In this document: positions 9,930 to 20,618 of the stretch, one piece after another
Position numbering within the stretch: position 1 is the stretch's first letter
How the letters are laid out: each line of letters opens with the position of its first letter
From: Dactylorhiza incarnata
Taxonomy: Eukaryota > Streptophyta > Magnoliopsida > Asparagales > Orchidaceae
Reading direction: 5' to 3'
Assembly (NCBI GenBank): GCA_033032865.1
Contig: JAWHQI010000013.1
Location: 6,138,001-6,202,000, forward strand
DNA length: 64,000 bases
Notes under the pieces: generated by a model
Told to the model about the DNA's origin: nothing
Database searches by the model: none
The model's input: the letters and a program-made list of their open reading frames with translations, nothing else
Program-made: the position numbers and the translations under genes

Positions 9930-11670
9930 AACTCTTAAAGTTTGAATAAGTCGTGCTGGGAGGACAATAACCCCAGTAGTTATATTTCTTTTCCTGCATT
10001 CTTATTTCTTCTAATCATGTTTAGTTAGTAGTACTCTCTTTTCAGTTTTCTTTTGTCTTTTGTTTTTGCGGAGCTGACCCCTGCAGGTATCTTCTCTGGA
10101 TGGCGGATGTTGCAGCTCATTTTAGCTTACACGCCAATCTTCTGGTATGCTCACTTGCTGAGCATTGGGTACTCTCTTCCCCTAGCCTTTGCTGATTTTC
10201 ATGTCATATATTATGCGGATTGTTTAGTTTAAGTCTGGGGGAGAGTAGTTTTGTTTACCCGCTCACGTGCACTATTGCACTGCATGCTAGAAGATTTCAT
10301 TTAAAATGTTTTGTTTATTTTCATTGCACACCACATCACCCACTTGAGCGCGTACTCATCTGTTTGCTTGCTCTGTTGTGAATTTAATTCTTCTGCTTAT
10401 TTGGGAAAGTCTAGGTGATGGTTTAGGACTATGTAGCAGAGTATAATGTTGACTCCAGTAGTTCTCCTAGTCGAGTGCTCGGTTGCATAGAAATTTGTGT
10501 AGATTAGATTTCTCTTTATACTATGGTTTTATATTTTTCTCTATTAGTGTAAATGTTGTTTACTCTACTCAAATGGTGAATCCGGTGTGAATCAAACGGT
10601 AGCGTAGGGATGTGTGTAAACGATCGCTAGACTCGTATTGCTTGAGTCGGGAGAAAGGAGAATCTTTCTCGGTGGCTAGAACTTGCCCCAAGCGATTCTT
10701 GAAGCATGGGTATACGGTTAGTCAATTGTGTGAATGTGATATAGGCCATCATCTTGGCCCGGTTGAGCCTTTGTGCCATTCCTATTATCATTTCCTCGCT
10801 AGCCCAGTTGTGCCTACCCCATTCTTTTGGTTCAGCCCCACTATTGTTCACCAAAGCCTAAACTCCAATCCTAGTCGCACACCCAAAAAGCAAGCATTTT
10901 GTTTAAATTTCAAATTGGTGGTGTTGATTGTGGTAGTACATTGTGAAAATGTGGTTGTGCATCTTTAAAAATTTGCTGAAATTGTTAAAGAAAGAAAAAG
11001 AAAAGAAGAAAAAGAAAAGAAGAGAAAGATTTGAAAAGAAAAAGAAGAATGAAAAGTTTGATTGAAAAAAAATCTGTTTGAGATTTATGTTTGGGAGTAG
11101 GCGGTGCACGCACCCATGTTGTTAAGTCCAAGTCTGGGGGTGTTGTGTACCCGCGTGTTTGTGTGGTGAATGAGGATAGTTTCCTGCATTAGCTCATTTG
11201 GGTTTAGTGCTTGAGCCGTCGTTTTTATCTTTGTTTAACCTCACCTAAACCCAAGCCCCATTTAAAACCTAAAGTCCTATTGATTCACGCATTTGAGTCA
11301 AACCAGTGCCGTGGAGAGAATGTGACCGAGCAAGCCTATGGTCACTGACACCGATGGATTTCGGTGGAGTTTATCCGGCACCCCAATCTTGAGCAATGCT
11401 CATCTCAGCGTTTAGTTTACTTTCTCCGTATGCGTGACCGAATGATTCACCGTAGTTCACCATTTTGAGTAGTTGTAATATGCTTTTACTCTTTTAGAAA
11501 TATATAAACTATTTTTATAGTCAGAAATCTTTTCTACTATTTTTCTTATGCACGTGAGCATGCGACTTCGCATGGTACTCTGTATTGTAGTTTGAAGCCA
11601 TCTACTTTTCTTTCCCCGTTCGCATGGAATTTGTTTGCTCGGGACGCGCAAACAGGTAAGTCTGGGGGTG
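9930..11670 (+). other. 3' noncoding region with three PPT-like motifs and a purine tract
   Basis: No ORF of substance. AAGTCTGGGGG recurs at about 10231, 11131 and 11659; the last abuts the LTR and is the functional PPT candidate. An A/G-only run lies at about 10982-11050. The corresponding region of the gag-pol element (50648-52458, minus strand) has the same three motifs at nearly the same spacing, plus homologous text around 51585-51660, so this region is conserved between the two. Confidence 0.7.
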
Positions 11671-13375
11671 TGATGAGTCCCGATTATATACACATATATG
11701 GACTCATCTGGGCCGTTTATCTAGTCATTCCACTGCACTTTAGACTTGTTTTAGCTTATATTTGTTATCACTTGCTATGTGCACTTCTAGGCCCATTTTG
11801 GTGTTATTTCGTATCTTTCTTTGTTATTAGTTTTCTTGCGATGTTAAGTCCCACTTTCAGTGGCTAGACTGGTGTCGTACGCTGGAACAGGTGTTGTGCA
11901 GGTGTTTCCGGTGCAATTCTGCACAGGAACACTGCGCACAATCATCGGTTCTATTGCGCACGACCACTGGTCGTGCGCCACTGATCGTGTTCACTTAACC
12001 CTTTTTATGAGTTCTGTTTGGTGCAGTGCGCACGACCATCTACGCTAGTGCGCACGACCACCGGTCGTGCGCCACTGCTCGTGCGCACTTACCATTTAAT
12101 TTCCGAGTTCTGTTTGCTGTAGTGCGCACGACCATCAACTCCAGTGCGCACGACCACCGGTCGTGCGCCACTGGTCGTGCAAACATGTTATTTTATAATT
12201 TCTGTCTTTTCAGGCTCCGTCCATGCAGAGCGCACGATCACAGGATTCTAGTGCGCACGACCACTGGTCGTGCGCCACTGACCGTGCGCACTGTTTAATT
12301 TCAACGCCTATAAATTCCCTGCTCGCGATTTAGGTCAGATCGACCGCCGTATTCCGCCGTTTTCTGCTCCAGTTCGTCCGACTTCGCCCCTCCATCGCCG
12401 CCCACCATCTAGAGGTGCTCCGGGCTTGCTCTTCACGCCCATCTTGAGCCGGAGTTTCCTCTCGGCCTCCTCCTTCATCCAAGAGCTCCAAAGGAAGACC
12501 TAGCCGCCATTACCATCAAGCAAGAGGAAGTTTGCAACCTCTACCGGATCGTGACACGAAGAAGACGGGTCCATTGGAGAGTCGTGACAACTTTCTCTAC
12601 CCCGGACGTAGTTGCGGACCGAGCTTGGACGCGGATTGACAATCCGGCGATTCCAACCGTGAATCTCCAACGAGCCTTCGGATTCGGTCGATTTCTTGCC
12701 TTATTCTTCTCTTATTGATGTGTATATGTTTTAGATCTCATTATTATGGTGAAGTGGCACTTGAATTAGTTATATTTACATATATATTTCATGTCGATGT
12801 GTTTCTATAATTTATCTATTTGAGTTGCTTGAGGTGCGCCGCCGTCCATTTCCATTCCGCCGTCACGTTCGTGTGCCGCACTAGCAATTGCTAGTGGCGT
12901 GCTTGTCGAAGAGGTGCTTGCGACCCTCACTCCGCTAGCCTACTCGTCCACTCGCCTACCGAAGCGTGGCATCGCGGCCCGTATTCCATCCCGCCTAACG
13001 AAGCAGTGCGCTCAAGGCCTGCACAGTTCGATTCAGCTAGCCTACTCGTCCATCCGCCCTTGCGACGCAGCGCGCTCAAGGCCTGCCTAGTCTCCATCCC
13101 GCCAAGCGAAGCATTGCATAGCGGCATTGCATAGGAGTAGTTGATAGCTTTTATTTTATTTTCCAAAAGCCAACCCAACTCCCCCGCATTCCATCCGATT
13201 TAAGGACTTCAATCTCAAGTCCTTCCTCGAAACCTAACTCCACCTTACTGTGTTCCTTTGAGATCTATACTTGGGGATTCATTCCCATTTTATATTACTT
13301 GAATGATCGGTACACTGCCGTTTCGTGCCGCAGTCTAGCCACCATCTATAGTGGTGTGTAGGATTTGCGCCATCA
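11671..13375 (+). repeat. 3' LTR of non-autonomous gypsy-like element
   Basis: Same length and layout as the 5' copy. TATA box TATAAAT is at 12309-12315 and the palindrome array at about 11935-12295. Confidence 0.92.
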
Positions 13376-13398
13376 GCGACCCAGCCTTCCACCCTCCT

Positions 13399-13429
13399 CC
13401 CGCCGCCCTCTCTCCCTCCCCCATCTCCG
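13399..13429 (+). repeat. 31-bp direct repeat within MULE 2, flanking the retroelement insertion
   Basis: The C/T-rich block CCCGCCGCCCTCTCTCCC... at 6713-6743 is repeated identically here. In the uninterrupted MULE the two copies would be under 100 bp apart, i.e. a tandem duplication in the 5' part of the element. Confidence 0.7.
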
Positions 13430-13808
13430 TAGTGTTTGACCTCAGCGCTTGACTCTAGTCATGGTAAGTGTTCTTCTATTTTTCGTGACCCACTCCCGAA
13501 TATTGGTTTTAGACCGCTCATGTGATTTCACAGGACAAGGGCTCATTTCCGTCGCCGTTCACGTCGTCCTTGCTGTGCTAAAAAATAATTTCATGCTAAA
13601 AACTCGACCCATGTTACCTCATCTCTCCTATTTTGATGTATTTATAGCAGCTGTCACCACCTTGAAGATTCAATATCAAATTGGAGTAGGAAACCACCTT
13701 GGACATTGGGACCGATGTGATCTTCAAAAATAGGTAATGAATGCGATATCTTTTGTTTTTCCACAAGCAAAAAAATTATTATGCTGAGTTCATATCAACC
13801 GCAACATA

Positions 13809-15332
13809 TTGGCGCATTGTAAAAGGTTCTTTAAACATGATAAAGATTGTGACAACTACTTAGGTGTATGGCAAAATGTTGTTAACTCTTCATCTGAAAA
13901 TGAGTTTCTCTTCCGGTGCAATCAAATGTCGAATGACTATGGAACCAAACACCCTAACGTTATTTATTATGTCACAATAACATGGATAGATCCGCACAAG
14001 GAATTATTTGTTTCATGTTGGTTGGATAAGTACATGCATTTGGGAAACACATCGACAAATCGGGTGGAAAGCGGGCATAGTCAATTAAAAAAATTTCTGG
14101 AAGTATCCATTGGAAACATCTCTACCGTATGGACTACTTTTGATCAAATGATCAACCTACAACATACGGAAATTAAGCGTATGTTTGGACATAGTAGGAT
14201 TCATGTCTCCATGGGTCACAAAGGTTCCATTTATGCAGATCTTATTGGTAATGTTTCTATTGCGGCACTTGAGATGATTAAAAAGGAAGAAGATTCACTG
14301 AAAAGTAGGTGTTTGGGGCAAGTGCAGTGTAGACATATAAATCGATACACAATGGGTCTACCTTGTAGACATGAGTTGGAGCCATATGTTGATGGTGGTA
14401 ACTCTTTGCCATTGTGGATGGTACACAAACAATGAAAACAATTATCTCTTCTTGACAAGGAATTTGACTCTAACATCAAAAAAGAGCCGAAATAGGTGAA
14501 TGATATTGAAAATGATGTGGAAGAAATATTAAAAAAGTATAGCAACATAAGCGACTTGCAACGAAAAGAAATTAAAAGGAAAATACGTGAGATCGTCAAT
14601 CTGGACGCGAGTCAAACTATGGAGCCTGCAATGCCAACAAAAACAAGAGGTCGTCCAAAGGGAAGTACAAAAAAATTTGAAGAGGAGTATAAATCTACAA
14701 AGAGGGAACCCTCCCATTTTGAGCATGTACTTCTACTAGAGCAACAAATTTAGAAAAAGAAGATGAGAAAGGCGTTCACTAGAGGGGGATTTTTAGAAAG
14801 TGTTCGCACTCAAATGCCTTTATATATGCGAACACATATATTAGACTCCATCGATGTTATGGGAGATGGTCATTGTGGATTCAGAGTTATTAGTGTTGCA
14901 ATGGGTATGAACAATGATTGGATGCAAGTCCGTAAAGATTTAATAAGTGAAATTAAAAAAAAGGCACTCTACCTTGCAATTTATGGAGAGTCCAGATTAT
15001 TGGAGATAGTTGAGGCTCTTGAATGTTGGGTCGTTCCAGCCCCACTACATAACTAGATGACAATGCCCGACATGGGGTTATTGGTTGCTTCATGTTATAA
15101 TATCCAGTTAGTACACATTTTATTACAACAGTCATTCACATTTTTGCTGCTATATTCAACTCCCGCTGCTATCCGAAAGATTATTCATATGAGATACATA
15201 AATGAGAGTCACTACATTTTGTTACGGCTGAAAGATGAATGTACAATGCCGCCTATATTTTTGGTCTGGACAACATATCATGAAGAACAGGTAGAAGAAT
15301 GGGATTTATCATATATCACAAGATTCTTCTAA
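13809..15332 (+). pseudogene. MULE transposase C-terminal half fused in frame to an OTU cysteine-protease domain; four nonsense codons
   Basis: One reading frame runs 1.5 kb with no frameshift but with stops at 14433 (TGA), 14493 (TAG), 14751 (TAG) and 15054 (TAG). Part 1 (13809-14435) has the transposase block TSTNRVESGHSQLK, probably holding the catalytic Glu, and a SWIM-type CRH...GLPCRHEL. Part 2 (14496-14753) has the AT-hook-like GRPKGSTKK followed by KREPSHFEH. Part 3 (14763-15332) is an OTU domain: GDGHCGFRVI holds the presumptive catalytic Cys, and NESHYILLRL holds the His. Plant proteins joining this transposase type to OTU are known to me as a family. Two of the stops (HKQ*KQLS and HN*MTMPDMG) occupy positions where Trp is expected, as from TGG to TGA/TAG changes. 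The upstream DDE aspartates are not visible. Confidence 0.75.
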
Positions 15333-15728
15333 GCATAAGGTAAAATAAAATTTTACGTTAAACAGTTGATATTATTTTGTACTCGCATGGTTTACTAATA
15401 TTTTTTTCTTTTTCTTATTTAGGTCTTTTTTGGGAAGCGGCTACATTAAGAGATGCCTACAAAAAAAATTGATGTATGGAATGAAATATGAGTTTTGCAT
15501 ACTTTTTGTGTACTTTAAGAGATGCAAAGAACATTTATCATGTATCGAGCATTTAACTTCCGTTCGGTTTGGAATGAAATATGAATTTTGCGTATTGCAA
15601 TAAAACGAAATCATGTATCAGACATTTAACAATTAACTTTTAACTATTTGTTAATTTTTAAATTTTTTTTGATTGGGTACAAATATCCACAATGGGTACA
15701 AATATCCACTATGGGTACAAATATAAGT

Positions 15729-15769
15729 GGGCTACAAATAGCCATTTAATGGGTACCAATATCAAGTCC
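15729..15769 (-). repeat. Right terminal inverted repeat of MULE 2
   Basis: The reverse complement begins GGACTTGATATTGGTACCC. It is followed by the second TSD copy CAAAATTAA (15770-15778). Confidence 0.85.
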
Positions 15770-15778
15770 CAAAATTAA

Positions 15779-16780
15779 ACACTCAGAGGCACACCACGAT
15801 AGATTAGCGCAAACAAGACACACGACAATGAAATGGAACCCATGCAGATATCGTAATGCATTGAGATTATTAAAATAGAATTCAAAATGAACTCAACAAA
15901 TTCAAATAAAAATGCACACTCATGAAAAATGATACATGATGGGGTTATTGTCTCTCAGTAGGACTTATTTTACATTTGTACCGCCTTAACTAATTGGCAT
16001 TGCAAAATTGAAATGCATATGAATTCTTTTTAATTCGTGGGTTGGTGAGTAGCATCAACACCAAGGCATTCTCCTCCTTCACCGTAAAGGCGGTTTCCCG
16101 TGCAAAGGTGAAGATAGAGGAGAGAAATCAAAGGAGCGCCTAACACTCATATTCAGAAAAGAAAATTGGGCTTTCATTATTTCCCTAGCTTGATTCATTT
16201 GGAAAATGACGTCGTTAGTGCTCCCAAGGAAGGGATTGTGCACAACTTCATTGTCTAATGAATCAAGCACGCTAATATGTGCAGAAATAAACAAAAATAA
16301 AAAGTGAAGAAATACTCACAGAGGGAGTGATCCCATAATCACTCCCATTAAGCTCCAAACATTGATCACTGCCATTGCACTACTCCTCCACACAAGCAGT
16401 GGATGAACTGCTAGATGGTCCATTGGTGATGATTTGGACTTCCACCAGTGTTGAGAGATAATTCTCACTACAAAGGATCTCGTCCTCCTTAGCACAGTCA
16501 AGAGCCAAACCAAGCTCATCAAACACCTCCTGCAAAGAATAATAGCAACTACATGATCAAAATATACAGGTGTACAATAATTAATAGAAAATGGCGGAAT
16601 AATATTAACAGATTCAGAGAAATCACCTAAACTATTCTCCAAAGTTGAATTCAAAAAGTGAAACAATGTACCGGAGGGAGAAATAGACAGCTCCAAGTCA
16701 TCATTTTGATCAACGATGGTGTTGATCGAGGTATATTCAAGACTCCCAATAAGGTATGGGGAACTGAATATGACTCATCA
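15779..16780 (-). other. Decayed minus-strand coding-like stretch, unidentified
   Basis: On -, 16700-16310 reads as coding-like segments, e.g. DDLELSISPSGTLFHF, then after a possible acceptor (TTTGCAG near 16528) EVFDELGLALDCAKEDE and VEVQIITNGPSSSSS. The acidic, Ser-rich style and a GSDYGITPS motif resemble GSETGITPP in the ORF at 8691-9929, so this may be an old relative of that protein. No complete frame remains. 15779-16050 shows nothing recognisable. Confidence 0.3.
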
Positions 16781-17054
16781 TGTTGAGGTATATTTATATA
16801 ACAGGTTAACAGATACTTGGTGGTTTTGGTTAGGATCCTATAGGAATCCACTTACCTGCCTGGATTTAGGGTTCTCTTATAAATACCCTGCTAGGGGCAA
16901 CGAGTAGACTGTAAAGTTTGGAACAGCCTACTCGTTGCCCCTAGCAGGGTATTTATAGGTGAACCATAAATCCAGGCGGGTAAGTGGATTCTTATCAGAT
17001 CCTAACCAAAACCACCAAGTATCCGTTAACCCGTTATAAAAATATACCTCAACA
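16781..17054. repeat. Head-to-head pair of copia U3 ends forming a long hairpin
   Basis: 16781-16910 (starting TGTTGAGGTATATTT) and 17054-16926 are inverted copies about 130 bp long separated by roughly 15-20 bp. Each runs from an LTR 5' terminus (TGTTGAGG) through a TATA box (TATAAATA; the minus copy is at 16957-16950) and stops just past it. The minus copy is preceded by a PPT (GGAGGAGAT) and belongs to the copia remnant to its right. The origin of the plus copy is unclear. Confidence 0.8.
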
Positions 17055-17340
17055 ATCTCCTCCAATATTGTATATAACGGGGTCACATCACAGATTACTT
17101 AAGTAAGTGTTAATAACGACCAATGAGTTTTTCAGAGAACATAAATATGAGTTTTAGAATACAAAATATATAAACTCAAACACAGTCTCAAACAAAAAAT
17201 AAGCATACTGAAAACTCAAACTTAAAAATGTTCTATTCAAACAACAGATCATCTGTTTCCGGGTCGAAATCAACTTTCTTTCCTCCTCTTGTAATAAAAC
17301 TTTTGTAGTCACAGATGTCGGAATGTATTAAATCTAGCAA

Positions 17341-18246
17341 TTATGTGCTCCTAGAAACCTGACTAAAAGGTGTTCTAGTTACCTTAGTTTGAGCACAAAT
17401 TTCACATTTGTCGAATTTGGTTGCTGTGTCTAAGGGGATGTCGTGAATTCTAGCTAGCAAAAGTAGTTTTCTATAGTTCACATGTCCTAGTCTTGCATGT
17501 AAAGTCTTAGGATCTATCAGGTTTGAACTAACTGCGTGTACTACTTCATTTGCTAGACTCAGTCTATACATTCGATTTAAGACATAAACGCAACCAAAAT
17601 AATGAGAGTTAACCATCAAAGTTACCCCTACCACCACTAATGTTAAATGACATACCAGCATTGCATAACAAGCTAACTGAAACTAAATTAACAGCTAATG
17701 AAGGTTTATATTTAACATCTTTAAGAGTAAGAGTTTTACCTGAGGAGAGCGTTAAGGTAGCATTGTCGACCCTTAGCTCATCATCTACTCCTCCATCTAC
17801 AACATTGAAAGTCTCTCTAATTGCAGTGACATCCTCCAAAAGCGCAGAGTTGTTGCAGACGTGACATGTAGCACATGAGTCTAGCCACCACTCAGTACTG
17901 GCCTTTTCATTACCAACCATGCCAACAAAATTGGTAGGCGCAGTCTGATAAACCATATTGGCCATGTTATCAGTCTTTGGTGTGCTAGAGTCACCTTTCT
18001 TGGGTTGCTTACACTCGGAAGCGCAGTGACCCCACTTGTTATAGTTGTAGCACTTGCCTTTGAATTTCTTATCCTTTTTGCTGGTGTCCACAACTGCGGG
18101 TGCAGTGGGCGACAGTCTAGTCTTTCCAGGCTTAAACTTAAGATTAGGATGCGAAACTATGTTGACAGCAGAGGACTGCTTGCTAACTATCTCCATTGCA
18201 TGTCTAGTCCGGTTCTCATCCTCAATGCAGATAATGCTCTTTAGAT
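17341..18246 (-). pseudogene. Copia zinc knuckle, protease and pre-integrase remnant, with altered key residues
   Basis: The knuckle reads CYNYNKWGHCASEC: the second Cys of CX2CX4HX4C is Tyr. The aspartic protease site reads WWLDSCATCHVC where copia has DSGA, so the Gly is Cys. Both should inactivate. After a frameshift, HARLGHVNYRKL and KCEICAQTK form the GAG-pre-integrase zinc motif; the catalytic integrase core is missing. This is a dead fragment in register with the gag above. Confidence 0.75.
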
Positions 18247-18249
18247 CTT

Positions 18250-18762
18250 TTAGACTGCCTGAGTTTTCTTCTGATACATTTCAGTCCTGAAAGAATAACA
18301 CGCTGACAGGAGCTTAAAAATGATGGCTCCTGTAATGAACCCATCTGGCAGAGGGATGTTCTCATTTTTTAGCTTGTCAACAAGATTCTCAAAATCAGCA
18401 ACCTGTGGCAGAATCTCCATGTCTTCAGTGAAGGTGAAGGCCATGAACTTGTCCATCAGGTGCATCTTGGACATGTTCTCTTCCTCCCGGAACTGCTCCT
18501 CCAGAGCATCCCAGATCTCCTTTGCAGTTTTTATCTTACTGTACGTCTCTGCTAGTCGATTTGAGAGACAGTTTAGGAGATAGTCGCTGACCCACTGATC
18601 CGCATCATCTCCTCCAGCATAAGACGCAAAATAGGATTGTACAGTGTAGTAGATGTTTAAGTACTTCATAACAAACTGCGTGTTTCGCTTCCAAGCACTG
18701 AACTCTGAGTTGGAGAATTTCTCCAGCTTGATCATCGTAACGGGAGTATTCCCTTTCGGCAT
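18250..18762 (-). pseudogene. Copia gag (UBN2-type) fragment
   Basis: Starts MPKGNTPVTM. The order FSAWKRNTQFVMKYL, then LSNRLAETYSKIKTAKEIWDAL, then LPDGFITGAIIFKLL, is the typical copia gag pattern (tryptophan-containing N-terminal block, AKEIWD.L, LP..). The frame ends early at TAA; shifting by one base continues into KDLKSIICIEDENR and the zinc knuckle, so one frameshift separates gag from the rest. Capsid-forming role inferred from the family. Confidence 0.75.
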
Positions 18763-18889
18763 TGTGTCTCTTTCCAAGCAGTAAAGTTCTACTAGGAAAA
18801 CTAAAACACGAGTAGAAACTAGAAAGAGATCACCTGAAAAGCGTAGATACGAGGAGAACTCCGGATCCAATCCAGAACTTGTTGTGCTC

Positions 18890-19075
18890 CAAGTCGAGAT
18901 GGCTCTGCGTCGAGAAAGCTGCAGGTCGATTCGACATTGCATCGAAAAAGGAGTTGCGTCGAGAGGGCTGAGCGCCTATTCGACATTGCATCGAATTGGA
19001 TCTGCGTCGAGAGTACAGAGCATCTATTTGACATTGCGTCAAATTGGAGCTGTGTCATGAAGGTTGAGCGAGAAA
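18890..19075 (-). repeat. Leader tandem repeat, about 3 copies of about 62 bp
   Basis: Units contain CTGCGTCGAGAG followed by TTCGACATTGCATCGAA. The last copy is degenerate. They lie between the copia gag start and the lost 5' LTR. Confidence 0.6.
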
Positions 19076-19359
19076 CTCTGCAGGTGACGACGATGGAGGT
19101 AGGTTTCATCTTGTCGAGCGAAGATCGGCAGATGTAGCATTTTCTCCTCCTTGCTTGAAGTCAACGACGATGCTGGATATCGACATCGGAGCAGCGATCG
19201 AAAAAGACCGAAACGGTGGTCGGACGGGGCTTCCTCGATCGACAACGGCGACAACTATTCAATGAGAGAGAAGGGACGTCGCTTCCTTGACAAGAGAAGA
19301 TGATTCGTCATCGTCGAAGCGCACAGGAGCGGCGACGACCTCCTCCAAGACATGAGAAG

Positions 19360-20569
19360 TGTTGGAACATGGTTTTCCGCATCCCTTTGATTTGAGAATA
19401 ACAAATCCTACTTGTATTTAATCTTGTTTGCCATTGTGTTTTTAGCTTACAGGCCTGAACAGCCATGACACTAGGTTATTGCATTATTGGTCTGGACATG
19501 CTCACCAAATGAAAAGTGGAATGTGGTCTAACGCCAGGCGTTAGGACTTAACGCTGGGCGTTGACTCTCATTCCCGAAATGAAGATTATAGCAATGAGGG
19601 AAGCAGCCGTGATTGCAGGAGCTCTTTAGGAATGATCTGACCTAACGCCAGCGTTAGCCTCAACGCCAGTGTTAGCCTCAACGTCAGCGTTAGGGTTGCC
19701 TAAAATGAATACTTCCTAAAGTGCATAATCTCATTGCTATTTTGGAGATCCGAGCCATCAAAACATTACTATTCTGGGTCAACGCCAGGCGTTAACTTCC
19801 AGTCCTATAAAAAGGTGGATTTCATCTTCTCCAACCACTGATTGATTTGATCCCTACTCCAGCACATCAGAAATTCAGTCAGGGCCAAATTTTCCAGACC
19901 ATCATCTCCCGCACACATTCAAGCAAAGAATTCAAGGAGGACCGGATCAACGCTTACTCAACGCAAAGAACGCACACTTCAACTTCAAGAATATTTAGCG
20001 AGCCTTCGCCATCTCTAGAAATCTCCATAGGGTTATTTGTGTTTAGTATTTTATTTGTAGCCATTTTATTATAATCATGGAAGTAAATTTGCCTCATGTT
20101 GGCGACTAGGTCTGGGTTGGACTTAGGGAGGAATTCGCCTCGTGTTGGCGACTAGGTCTGGGTTGGACTTAGGGAGGAATTCGCCTCGTGTTGGCGACTA
20201 GGTCTAGGGAGTAGATCTAGGGGGTGCTCGGGCCTTTCTGGTGATAGATTGGTTAGCGCGGCTTGAGGCTGTATTTGGGGAGAGATCAGCTAACGCCAAC
20301 AGGTTCGTGGGGATACGAGTCAGTATAGAAAACAAAAGGAGATTTTACTTTATCGCCTATGATTTCTAGCGTCATAAGAAATCAAGTTTTGTAATATTAT
20401 ATTTCAAGTTAATAAAATATTGTCTCTCATTTATATTTACTTGATTTCTTCTTTTTGTGTGGTTTATCACTAAATTAATCTCTTATCATTTCTAATATTT
20501 CAAAATATAACATATGTTTTTAAAACCCTTATTCACCCCCCCCCCTCTAAGGGCGCCTCAAATCCAACA
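19360..20569 (+). repeat. Copia-type LTR with TAACGCCAGGCGTTA palindromes
   Basis: Starts TGTTGGAACATGG and ends CAAATCCAACA. It is followed at once by AGTGGTATCAGAGCTAGG, the tRNA-iMet PBS, so it is a 5' LTR. U3 holds several imperfect palindromes of the form TAACGCC(A/T)GGCGTTA (19530-19795). A TATA box, TATAAAAA, is at 19806-19813. Three direct copies of GGCGACTAGGTCTGGG..GGAATTCGCCT-like units lie at 20090-20205. No matching 3' LTR was found. Confidence 0.85.
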
Positions 20570-20570
20570 A

Positions 20571-20588
20571 GTGGTATCAGAGCTAGGT
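20571..20588 (+). other. PBS, tRNA-iMet type
   Basis: GTGGTATCAGAGCTAGG directly after the LTR end. Standard for copia and TRIM elements. Confidence 0.85.
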
Positions 20589-20618
20589 TATTCCAAATCG
20601 GCTTAACAACCATAAATA

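Larger units (their letters stand above)
6765..13375 (+). mobile_element. Complete non-autonomous Ty3/gypsy-like LTR retrotransposon nested in MULE 2
   Basis: Two 1705-bp direct LTRs start TG and end CA. They flank a 3.2-kb internal region and are bounded by a perfect 5-bp TSD, GCGAC (6760-6764 and 13376-13380). Immediately inside the 5' LTR lies the PBS TGGCGCCGTTGCCGGGG; immediately before the 3' LTR is the PPT AAGTCTGGGGGTG. No protease, RT, RNase H or integrase is encoded. The only long ORF (8691-9929) encodes a two-zinc-knuckle protein. PBS, PPT, LTR ends and 3' noncoding region match the gag-pol element at 49139-58855, which could mobilise it. By eye the LTRs differ at roughly 25-30 positions, so the insertion is older than the gag-pol copy. 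Confidence 0.92.
6569..15769 (+). mobile_element. MULE 2: Mutator-like element with TIRs, 9-bp TSD and a transposase-OTU pseudogene; hosts a nested LTR element
   Basis: The ends are inverted copies about 41 bp long: left 6569-6610, right 15729-15769, sharing TTGATATTGGTACCC and TGGCTATTTGTA. They are flanked by a perfect 9-bp duplication, CAAAATTAA, at 6560-6568 and 15770-15778; nine bases is the MULE hallmark. Next to the right TIR, the word GGGTACAAATAT is repeated three times (15676-15727). Without the nested retrotransposon (6765-13375 plus one TSD copy) the element is about 2.6 kb. It encodes the C-terminal half of a MULE transposase fused in frame to an OTU domain. No N-terminal transposase half is recognisable, so it is probably non-autonomous. 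Confidence 0.85.
17055..19110 (-). mobile_element. Truncated Ty1/copia element (gag, protease, start of integrase)
   Basis: Read leftwards: a leader repeat block, gag from 18762, a zinc-knuckle/protease region (18244-17609), a GAG-pre-integrase motif (17480-17341), then the PPT and 3' LTR U3 (17054 downwards). RT and RNase H are absent, so a large internal deletion has occurred. No matching 5' LTR was found to the right. Confidence 0.75.

Noticed and set aside
13449..13733. 94-aa ORF as the N-terminal part of the MULE 2 transposase
   Set aside because: No DDE-region motif is recognisable; it could contain intron sequence, so it is left out of the transposase call.
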